64,000 nt of DNA from Periplaneta americana (taxonomy: Eukaryota > Arthropoda > Insecta > Blattodea > Blattidae), in the NCBI RefSeq assembly GCF_040183065.1, contig NC_091125.1:115543121-115607120 (forward strand). The letters are read 5' to 3'. The notes beneath the pieces were generated by a model, which made no database searches, was not told the origin of the DNA, and saw only the letters and a program-made list of their open reading frames with translations. A program made the position numbers and the translations under genes. This document shows, one piece after another, positions 49,101-61,300 of the stretch. Within the stretch, counting starts at the first letter, position 1; the number at the start of each line of letters is the position of its first letter.

Positions 49101-52100
49101 TGGGGCAAACAACATTTCTTTATCCATTGATAGTCATTTAGAATTATTTTCCGCCAAATATCCATTGTCCTTGTTAGGGTTTGAACCCAAAATACTGTGG
49201 TCTAAATGCATGCACAGTAATCTATCATGTTTCACAAAATTTGACCATAGAGTAATATATTTGAAATGGAAATAAGCTTTGATTGTATAAAAATTTTGTA
49301 ACTGTGGTAGTGGAAATTATTTTAGACAATGGGATAGAGAGGGAGGGGGGAGGTAATGGGATAGGAGGGGGAAGGGAGGAGAAGAAAGATTAAAATTTCG
49401 TGACCTTTTGCCAATCCTGTAACTGTTATATCATCGAGGACAGTTGAAGTTAATACGAGTAAATGTCCATTATTCATGTAAAAGAACATTATTACATGGT
49501 AACGTCAAAAAAGGAAAATGAGAATTTTTTAGTAGAATTTTTGGATGGAAGGAAATCTCTTAATTTCAATGCCAGTCTCTGAAATAATAGTTACTTCTGT
49601 TGGTGCTCTTTAAGAAACACGTTGCATGTACTTGAAATGTTCTTTGCAATGAAATGCTGCTGCTAGCCATTAGTCATTCTTAATTATAATGTATCGAAAT
49701 TTCAAAGGAACTTGGAAAGTAAATAAACAATTAGCTTATCAGCAAATTCGTTTCATTGTGCTGTTACACCTATAATAGCATTAAAGTAAATATATGTCTG
49801 ACCTGTTTTGAACGCAAACAGTCCTCTGCAGATAAGTGACGTCTTTACTCAAAGTTCATACAGTCGTTTCTCTCGTGATAAAGTGTGCCATTGTGCCCAC
49901 AAGTGTGAAGAAATTTTTGGTATCTCATTGAGTGCATAGCAGACACCCATGAAATGTGCCATATGACAGTGGAAGGATTGCCCAGGAGAAATCCGAGCAA
50001 CATACATCAGAAATTCGTTGTGGAATGTGTTACTAGTTACTGTATTCCGTGTGGAAAATATAATATTAATTTTACATTGCATACATTATGCAATGTCTAC
50101 GGTGAGTTTGTGTTTCTGTAATTTGTAACTCCTCAGTGGCATTCTTGAAACTTGTCTAATAGTAAGTTTATATTTATCTGCTAATTGTGTCGAGCTCAGA
50201 GTTTAACTATAATTGCATAGTGGTCTAGGTAGAACTCACTTTTAGTTTACAAATGGATGGTTTGGTGGAAAAATCAATGAACTCGCATTAGCAATTTCAA
50301 GGATTTTGTGAATTTGTCACATTTTGTTGGTTTGACTGTTGGTGCAGTTATACTAAACATTAACAAAATTGTCTCAGTTCAGAGCTTTTCATTTTTGTAG
50401 GTGATTCTTATTTGTTGTTGTTTTCCAATGGCCGCTTTTGGGATCATTAAACTTATTTTGCTTCTTGCCTCCCAGTAAAGAGCACTCAGATTTCTGCGCT
50501 GCTGTGCTTCTTTCTTCAGTTCAATGCATTGAAGCAGATGTTCTTTGACCAGAATTGTTGCTCATATTGCACTACCCAGGGGACACGTGTGACTTGAGAA
50601 AATGTCACTGATGCGAGCAACCCTGTCCCCCTTGTTCTTACTTGTTAATGTATCTATGCCTTTGCACATCATGCACTGTTTTATGTAGACAGTTTATCTT
50701 GAATAAATGTCAATCTAGTCAATTTTAACATGTTTTTGTCTCGAATGCAGCAACTGGGCTCTTTCGTCGCATTATTATTGTTAGTGTGTTAGCTTATATT
50801 TTAATAAATTATATTTAATTATCTTCTCTTAGTTCGTGAAATAGCTAGTTGAGAGACCTATTAGACAATCATACGCTCATTCCTTGCATCAAATTGTTTA
50901 TTGTTTAGTTAGTCAACTGTCCGAAGATAGACTTGAATCTCATAAATGACACCAATAAAGCATCACTCATGAGACAAATAAGCCTGGAGGTAAAGGGGTA
51001 GAATATGTCAAATTATATTTTAATTTTTTTTTGTTTGATATAATTCGTTTATAAAATAATTCAGTCCCAGTAGCATGGAGATATTCTCCACTTTCTTGCT
51101 GGGAATTGTACCCAAGACAAGCAGATATGTAGCTTTACGCACTACAACTTGAGCCACAGCACATAAAATATTTTTACACAACTAAAGGTATAATACAGAT
51201 ATGGCGTCATTGGAAACTAAACAGATTTGTGGCACAAACATTATCAGATGAAAATGCTTTAACCTGAAAATATCAGAGTTGTGAGAAGTCAGTGTTCACA
51301 TTTTCAGTTGTTACATCACTTTCACCAAAAATGTATCATCAGGGTAGGAAATGCGTTCAGTTCTCAATATTCTTGCGAGATTTACGGCGGAGAATGTGGC
51401 TGTGAGGCAGATTTCAGTTCTTACTTTTCCCCCATTATCACCATTCTGTAGTTTAAAAGGGTCGTTAATAAGGTACTATGTTCTCAGAAGAAATAACTTG
51501 CCTTTGCAGTTAACACAAACGTTCAAAGTCCGTTCAGTGAACTTCGTTTGTTTGCCTTGTGTCAAGTGAAAGTTGTATGCCTGTGAACTAATTTCTGTCA
51601 AGATTCATATTGTTGCTTTAAAGTCTATTTTAAATATTTACAATTAGGCTTGTAGCCTGTTTAACTCACAGTACAGTATTTCCATCATTTGCTTGGGTGG
51701 TCAATACTTGGAATTTTTTTGGTGTTCTATCCTGCTCTAGTTTTAGTATTCTGTTTTCGTTCTGTTTCATTTTTGTGTTGTGAACATCCCATTAATTTAT
51801 TTTCCTTTCTATTCTGCTCTATGATCTATTCTTGTACAAGTTGTATATCTTTATTTCCGTTTCAACTGTTCTGTTGTAAACAGTTTTACAAGTATGAGAT
51901 CTGGCTTCAGCCATTTGTATCAAAATAGAGACACAACTGCTTTCTTTATTATAATTTTTGCTTTATTTCATAAATAATTATTTGTCAAAGCTCCTTATAT
52001 TCGAAGCGCTTTCTGTATTAAATTATCCACTTTTTTTTATCACCACATGATCTTACGTCTATTTCTTAGTAATTAAAATATGATCCAGATTCTCAAATTC

Positions 52101-55100
52101 CACAATTTTGAGTGTTTACATCATAGTAAGAGAAAGGTGTTATTCATCTCTCCACAGGATAATTCAAGGTAAAGAGTCATGAGCTTCTATCCTCCCTTTG
52201 GTTTATATTATAAAAAGGGAAGATGTGACTTAAGCACCCCTGGGAAGAGGTGGGCTGAGGTCGGAACAGGTCAAATGATATAATCCATAAAGGAGAAAGA
52301 ATAAAAACAAAACCAGTTTCTCTTTACAACAGTGAATGTTGGAATTTGCTGCAAAAAGAAAGAAAGATACCGCATAAATATAGCTGAGATGATATTTTTG
52401 CATTCCCTAATTGCCAGATACAGATTACCATCTTCACTATTCTAGTACAATACAAACATTGTGACTAAGAGATCTAGGAAGACCTTGACATATTTGTGTG
52501 TACTATGTGGAGTAAAGTGAACCTTCAGAACTTATGACTCACATTACCTTGAAGATGATGACCAATTTTTTAATCATATCAACTGCCTATAAATATTCTT
52601 AATATTTATAGCTATGATAATTAGAAATTCTCTTTATTTTTAAGGAATGATTGCTTTATTTTCTTTTCATTTTGAATTATCCTTCAGTTACTCTTATTTT
52701 CTCGGGAGGAAGTGAGAAAGTGTTGTTACATCGTCGTATGTTTTAAGCCTCTTTTGATAGATGGACCTTAATTTTTTAGCTATTTAACACAGAACAGTAG
52801 GTCACAAACTTTTAAATTGTGAGTTGGTTATTATTTTAATTTTTATCTTGGTTACCGGTACAGTATTTGTCTAAGATATTTTGAAGGGGGAAATGTGAAA
52901 TTTAGTTATGGCATTTATTGAGAGATTGAAATGAAAATTAGCATAAAAATGGGTCATTAAATTATGCTATTCCTCATTATAGTATGTATTATGTAGTAAT
53001 TAAAATAACGAAAATATTAATGTACCAAATGACTTATTTCATCTTGATTCTTCATTGTTCTACATACACTTTTAACACTTATATATCACTGATTAACTTT
53101 TCAACTTTTTTACTGTGTTAATTTTTAGGAAATTATCTGGCTGACTAGTTTCGAAGTGTTGTATTCATTGTTTTGGAAACACTTCGAAACTAGTCAATCA
53201 GGTAATTTCCTAAAAATTTACATAGTAAAGAAATTGAAAAATTAATCAAAGGTTTGTCAAACTGACTGTAACGAATTCTTTCAGAGCACGGTGGTGTTGT
53301 GTTTAATATTCATGCCTTGTATTCAGATGCCTGGGGTTCGATCCCAAGGATCGACTATCTTGATTTGGGTTTTTCGTGATTTATCTAGTTTCCCCAGGCA
53401 AATATTGAGATAGTACTCAATTCTTAACTAAATCTGTAGGCCTTCATCATCACACTCTTCATATGTCATCAGTCATCTTCTGCAGCAGATTAAGCTACCT
53501 GTTCAGTAAGTAGCGCATTAAAATGGCTGAGACGCCCTCTGTCCTCTGTTGGAAGACAAAGAGAGGTAATTTTGTCAGTTATGCGGTGTGGAAACATTAG
53601 AAAAAATTATAGATCTCTTGGATATGGAACAACAAGTTTTGAGGGTGAAATCATTGCAATAAGTGAATGTCTCAGGAATCTTCTATGCCACATCAATAAA
53701 TTTAGGAATGCAGTTATATTGTCAGAGGAATGCAGTTATATTGTCAGACTCCAAAGCAGCTATTCTGTCAATCGTCTCTAAACACACACCTTCATCTCAA
53801 ACAGCAGAAATAACTAAAATGCTCTCTCAATTAATATCACTCAATAAAAGAATTGTATGCCAATGGATACCATCCCATTGTGGAATCCTGGGAAACGAGA
53901 ATGCGAATGCTTTAGCAAAGAAGTGCAGCACTGCTACTTACAGACCTGCTACTAAATCTACGTATTATTCTGTGAAGAGATTTATTAAATCTACATACTT
54001 AGACTTCAACAAACAAAATTTGATAACTCAATCCCAAGGGAAAAAATGGAACTCTCTGCATCAAAATCCACAGTTAATTCCCGATTTACCACGAAAATCG
54101 TCTGTAGCTCATTTAGATTGGCAACAGGCCATGATTGTTTGGCCAAACACCTGCATAGAATTGGAATGTATCAGTCCCCTAACTGCCCATTGTGCAATGG
54201 GATTCGGAACACCTCAAAATCTGTGCTGCAGTGGCTGGTCATGATAATATCTTTGAAAAATATTGGAGTGCAAGAGGTCAAATGACTTTATTGTCAAACG
54301 CCTGGCATTAGAAAATAACAACAACATTAGAAAAAAAAATTCATGTCCCTTTCCTTTCAGTCACAAAATTCCACTGTCGGAATTTCAATTTGTTCTAACT
54401 CGATAACTTCACACCCAAATAAACCAAATAATGTTGCCTTCCCCCCCCTCCCCTTCTTATTGTGCGTACTTGACTGTTCGTCATTTACCCTATGAAACCA
54501 GTTGAGTAGACCAATTTGTTGCCCAGAGTGCGCCATAGGAGGCAGGTTTATGCTATCTCCACGATGAGGTGAGATGGGATACCACAGAGGAATCGGAACT
54601 TCTAGAGAAAACCCTTGTGTTACCTGGACTACGAGCTTGTCCAACACAAGCCATAAATCTAACCCAAATAAAGTAATGACTAGTACTAAAAAGAAGTCTT
54701 TTAATATGCATTATTTCGGGTAAGAATTGGCATATTATACCAGTAGATACTTAATATAAACAGGTTTGGAATATCTCCGCCATCAGTCTGCCCCTTATGT
54801 GATCTTCAAGAGGAAATGGATCAAAATCATCTTCATCACTGCCTGGCCACTATCAACTTGGCGTCCTTGAGTGAAGAATACTGGAGAGCGAGAGAATTAA
54901 TTACTTCATTGTCAGAAATTCAGCATTAGCAAACAACAACAACAACTTAATATAAACAAAATATGGCCAGTAATATAGGAGACATTGCTGTACACAGAGA
55001 GCTGGCACCCCTAGTTGATTTTCTAAGTATGATATGCAAAAAATAAAATAAAATAATTTTTCATAATGAGAAAGTAAAAATTGTATTATCCTATTTTGTT

Positions 55101-58100
55101 GTAAGGCTCTGGATACGTATATACGAATGCAATTGATTGTATTTTAGTTTCTTCATTACACTGACTCGAGGAAAATCAGTAACAAATAAGAATTGAACAG
55201 ATAATGTGACAGTAGTCATTGTAATGACACAGATGTGCATGGGATTATACAGATGGCTCATCTGCTGTTATGACAGCTCAGGCAAATCCCACTGGCGTCA
55301 GTTGTATGTAACCTGTGATCGAAAGTGGCTAGTTTTATAGTTTTATATGGACCAAGAATATGTACAGAAGATATCACGGTAACTTTTTAGAAAATTAAGA
55401 GCAAAATAATGTGTTAGTTATCTGTGGCTAATATGGTCTACGCATTTTTAACTTCATTATAACTTATGAGATCCAAAAACTTACGTATTTTTTAACGTAT
55501 ATAAAATAACAGAAGTAAATCTATTCCACTTATTCGGTTTTTGGAAATAAAACAAACTAGTTTATAAGTCTGTTTATAAGCAATATAAAACATTTATATT
55601 TGAAGCAATGCTTAGTTACAGTGTTTAGATATATATTTATATTACTACTGAAGCTTTCCTGGCAACGTGATAACTCAAAATTTCCTCTGGCTTCCAGCCA
55701 AGTCATAAGTTAGTGATCCACCGACGTTTCGAGGATGTTCTTCTTCCTCATCTTCAGGGTTAAAAAAAATGAAGATGAGGAAGATGAACATCCTCGAAAC
55801 GTCGGTGGATCACCAACTTATGACATGGCTGGAAGCCCGAGAAAATTTTGAGTTATATTTATGTTATTTTGTATACGTTAGAAAATACGTAAATAACTTA
55901 TTTTAATTATATTGCAAAGAAGGAGGAGTCCACTAAGAAGGTGCCTATATTCTAAATGGTATTTTCTTAATTCTGAAGCACTATAGCAATTTTCCTCAAG
56001 AATTTGAAGTTCTTATCATCATTACTACTGCCATTGTGTTTTTCTAAGTGCATGTCTATTGAACTGGAAATTCGACTGACAATAAAACTAAAAGAAAAAG
56101 TCAGAAATAACATGAATCTTATGATCAGTCTATTTGTGAATTATGGAATTGATTGTGTGTGTCAGGTGTTCCTGTCAGCAACGAATCTGTGGTGGAATGT
56201 CTGCAGAGGGCTTTGTTAAGTGTCGATGTGGACCGCAGTGTCAACATGCGGCAGCTATGCGATGTGCTGCTGCGCTGTGCTGTCGCGCACAGTTGCCACG
56301 AGCAAATGTTGCCACCCAACAAGAAGCCCAAGGTGAGTGCTGAAAATTGTTCCACGTTGAATTTGAAGATCACACATAATATGCATGTCCATGTATGCAC
56401 ACTATATGTGTAGTTTGTGGTAAGAATTTTGGGATAACGAGGTTGTGAATTCACTTAGTTTCTTTTAAATTATGTGAATTTAATTTAATTTCCATAACTG
56501 AATTAAAAAGACTTGCACATGTGATAGAAACGCCACAAGGAAGACCACGATTGATATACACACAGGGTGTCCCATTTATCTTGTACACTTATTATAACTT
56601 TTTTGTTTGGATAGGTATTGGAATTTTTGTTTTTGAGAGTTACGTTAGAACGAGGGGCTAACATGAGTGTAGAGATTTGGTGCATGTAACTACATTATGG
56701 TACAAGATACACGTGACGTCATCAATTTTTCAAATAGCACTACATGCTTTAATCATATTACATTGATTACACACATTAAGACGAGTTCAAAAATGTATCA
56801 CAATGTCACTTTTCCAATCAATAACAACAACAAAATGCAAGATGAATGCCATCAGAATGTGCCGTTTGTTGTGGTGCCCCATTCATCTTGTGCATTAACT
56901 TACACAAAACGAAAGACAACTGACGTCCGTACACGTCGTGTGTTGTGTGTTTGCTGTCTTAACATGTAAACAAACCACGACGACTGTCGACGTCACAATC
57001 CACGTACAGTAGCCTGCACGTTCTCCGGACCTGTCGCCACTCGGCTTCTTTCTGTGGGGAACTGTAAAGGACAGTGTGTACCAGAGCATTCTGACAACAC
57101 CAGACGACATGCAGCAACGCATTCAACAGGCTTGTGTGTCCATTCAGCCAGCAACATGCCAGGCAGTCATACCGTCTTTCGGGGAACGCTTTCGAATGTG
57201 CTTTAATGTGAATGGTTACCATTTGGAACATCTTCTGTGACTCTCAAAGCGTAAAATTATCACATTGGAAGTACGTTTTTGTTTCGTTTTGTTGTTATTG
57301 ACTAGGAAGGTGACATTGTGATACATTTTTGAACTCGTCTTAATGTGTGCAATCAATGTAACATGATTAAAGTATGTAGTGCTATTTGAAAAATTGATGA
57401 CGTCACGTGTATCATGTACCATAATGTAGTTACATGCACCAAATCTCCATACTCCTGTTAGCTTCTCGTTCTAACATAATGCTCAAAAACAAAAATTCCA
57501 ATACCTATCCAAACAAAAAAGTTATAATAGGTGCACATGATAAATGGAACACCCTGTATATGTTTTATAGTAGATATAATGAAGAAAAGAATTTCTATAA
57601 AATAAGATTATGGAGAAGGCTAATGAGCAGAAGGAAAGGATTAAGATCAATTTTTAATTTTTTCCGTGTAAAGAGGAGATGCACCATACTATTTTTTAGC
57701 TTGCGAATTGGTGTTGCAGTTGCCTTCACTACTGGCTGGGGTTGGAGGAGGCGCAGCATGGGATGAATGCGTGTCAGAAGGGGAGGATGAGGACGAGGCA
57801 GAGGCTGGTGATGGCAGTGAGGGGGGCAGCGAGGCCTATGTGACAGCTGATGAAGGCTATGAGGCAGATGTAGAAGTACTGGACAGCTGTGGGGTCTCTG
57901 GAGCAGGCGGCGCCACCAGCTGTGTGGGTGGGGATATTGAAGATGAGTCGAGCAGTTCCATTGCCACCACAGCTGTTGCAACACCCATCCCTGCTGTAAT
58001 GAGGGTGCCCCACAGTATTGCACACCCTGCTCTTTGCTTGCTGGCAGTCGAGCTGCTCGTGCACCTCAACAAGAGGTCAGTCATAGAAGTAATGATTTCA

Positions 58101-58248
58101 GCATAGTATATAATCTTAGTTTTTTATCTCTTACCATTTCATTCTGAGAGAAGGGGAAGTAGTGCCCAGATTCTGTTAATACATAGAATTCGCCAAAAAA
58201 AAAAAAACTATAAAATGACATAAAGTCACTAATGTCTGTAATTTACAA

Positions 58249-58338
<90 letters not shown>

Positions 58339-61300
58339 GAAAATTATAAAAAAGTAGTATATATATGGCACTTGATATTGGGAAAAGGAAATAGTACCAG
58401 AACAATGGAAGGAATCCATAGAATACCCGCCCAGAACAAGGTTGTAACCAGCAAAACTGATATTCTTAAAAAATGGGGGGGAAAAAACACATTGTACTGT
58501 ACATACTTTTAATTTTTTAGAACTAGATTGACAATCAGACATGTCTTCTGATTTCAATATGAGTACAAGCATTACACATAGCGCATCATTAACAACCATT
58601 ATTCACTAAAAAGTCAACTTACGAGAAATAAGAGATATACCGTAAAGTGGGGTGACTTTGAACGCTGAGGTGACTTTGAACAGTAATTTAGCTCCTTTCT
58701 AAATTAAATTCTGTACCCAATTGCGAAAAAACTGTTTAAGTTGTCAATAAATTAGTTCAGTTTTTTCGAAATAGGGTACAGCATTTAATTTAGAAGGGCG
58801 CTAAATTGCTGTTCAAAGTCACCTCGGCGTTCAAAGTCACCCCACTTTACGGTAACCTTGTTCTGGGCGGCTATTGTACCTACGTTTAAGAAGGGGGGGA
58901 AAGACTAACTGGAGCAACTTTCGAGGAATATCTTTTTTATTGACATCATACAAAATTTTGTCTAATATTCTTTTGAAAAGATTAACTCGTTATGTAGAAA
59001 TTATTGGCAATCATCAATGCGATTTTAGGCTTAATAGATCGACTATTGATCAGATTTTTTGTATTCAATAGATATTGGAGAAAAAGTGTGAGTATAAGGA
59101 CACAGTACATCAGTTATTCGTAGATTTCAAAAAGGCCTATGACTCGGTTAGGAGAGAAGTTCTATATAATATTCTTATTGAATTTGGTATTCCCAAGAAA
59201 ATAGTGCGGTTAATTAAAATGTGTCTCAGTGAAACATATGGCAGAGTCCGTATAGGCCAGTTTGTGTCTGATGCTTTTCCAGTTCACTGTGAGCTAAAGC
59301 AAGGAGATGCACTATCACCTTTACTTTTTAACTTTACTCTAGAATATGCCCTTAGGAAAGTCCAGGAAAACAGGGAGGGTTTGAAATTGAATGGGTTACA
59401 TCAGTTTCTTGTTTATGTGGATGACGTGAATATGTAAGGAGAAAATCCACAAACGATTAGGGAAAACACAGGAATTTACTTGAAGCAAGTACGGAGATAG
59501 GTTTGGAAGTAAACCCTAAAAAAACAAAGTATATGATTATGTCTCGTGACTAGAACATTATACGAAATGGAAATATAAAAGTTGGAAATTTATCCTTTGA
59601 AGAGGTGGAAAAATTCAGATATCTTGGACCAAGAGTAACAAATATAAATTACACTCGAGAGAAAATTAAACGAAGAATAAATATGGAAAATGCCTGTTGT
59701 TATTCTATTGAGAACAAAATACCCCTCATTTCTCATGAAAAACAAAAAGTGAATAGACTACAGTGGACTTTATATTGTCAGCAAACAGCTGGATACATTA
59801 AGAAGATTGATCGATTGATTCTGTTGAGAAGCTTTTATCATCCAGTCTGCTCTCGAAAAAGCTGAAAGTTAAAATTTATAAAACAGTTATATTACCGGTT
59901 GTTCTGTATGTTTGTGAAACTTACTCTCACTTTGAGAATGGAACAGAGGTTAAGGGTTTTCGAGAATTAGATGCTTAGGAAAATATTTGAGGCTGAGAGG
60001 ATGAAGTAACAGGAGAATAGAGAAAGTTACACAATGCAGAACTGCACACTTTGCATTCTTCACTTAACATAATTAGGAACATTAAATCCAGACGTTTGAG
60101 ATGGACAGCAGGGCATGTAGCACGTATGGGTGAATCCAGAAATGCATATAGAGTGTTAGTTAGAAGACCTGAGGGAAAAAGACCTTTAGGGATCCCGAGA
60201 CGTAGATGGGAAGATAATATTAAAATGGATTTGAGGGAGCTGGGATATAATGATAGAGACTGAATTAATCTTGCTCAGAATAGGGACCGATGGTGGGCTT
60301 ATGTGAGGGTGGCAATGAACCTCTGGGTTCCTTAAAAGCCATTTGTAAGTAACACAGCATATGTTATTTTAGAGCATATGAGTTGGTTTTCATACTATGT
60401 GGGAATTTTCAGTCCATTGTAAAACTGATTCTGAAAAGCTCAAATTTTATTTCGGGTCATCTCGTCTAGGAAGATCAATTACCACATCTACAAAGTTCTA
60501 ACTAATCATGATATTCTGTTGAACAGACCAACATCGCACAGTACTGATATCTACACATTCATCTCCATAAACAGTCTTCATTCTCCCGTTGAATGTCAAT
60601 CAGGGCCACATTTTTTCCTGTTAGAAGCTCTATCACAGCACGCTGCTTCAGATGCACTGACATAATGCTATTACATGTCACCATGTTTCAGACTATAATT
60701 CAGAGCTCTCTACTGGCAGAGGTACGAAACTTTGCTTCAGTGAAGCAGGAAAGTTAACTGAACAGAGTATGTGGTAGCTAGTACTCCGAAATATGTTAAT
60801 AATAACACAAAAAATTAGGAACCATTACTTTTCAAAACACCCTCGTATGTGTACTCACTACAAAACTTCCGTCATTTCTTTCAACCTGCGTTACCAGTAC
60901 TTCAGGAATGTACTCTATAAATGGGCTGAGGTTTAACTCCCGATAAATTCTATGAAGTTTGGTGTGGGACATGGCTTTTCTGTGTACATTAAATAAATAA
61001 CCATCATTGGTGTATCTTCGGAGTCATCAATATTCAAAATGTGATAAGTAGTCTAAATTATATTTCCTCAATTTTATAGGTTATTCATCACATGCTGCTA
61101 ATACATGCTTCGTGTGATTTTAGAAATTATTCTTTATGAAATAAAAAAAATATTTGCACACACCTTTGTTTGTAGTTTCATATTTGTTTTCAGATACGAA
61201 CTATTCCAAACATGAAACTGTTGAAAGCAGTCAAGTGTTAGAAGCAAATAATGCTGCATGTTTAAATTATTTGCTTTGTAAATGCTTTCAGTGAGTTGTA

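Larger units (their letters stand above)
58340..60352 (+). mobile_element. RTE-like LINE with most of the RT domain, (TAAG)-type 3' end, hit by three insertions
   Basis: It begins at [15 protein letters not shown] (58374-58418) and resumes after an insert at 58874 with [20 protein letters not shown]. It continues [20 protein letters not shown] (catalytic block A), [30 protein letters not shown] (the YADD-type box as YVDD), [20 protein letters not shown] and [14 protein letters not shown]. It then gives [20 protein letters not shown] and [20 protein letters not shown], ending aaaagccatttgtaagtaac. It is the longest member of the family at 12223-12949 and 28397-28784. Stops and frameshifts make it inactive. 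Confidence 0.88.

Noticed and set aside
58243-58599. Poly-Ile membrane protein on the minus strand
   Set aside because: It is the translation of an (AAT)n microsatellite plus a transposon end.
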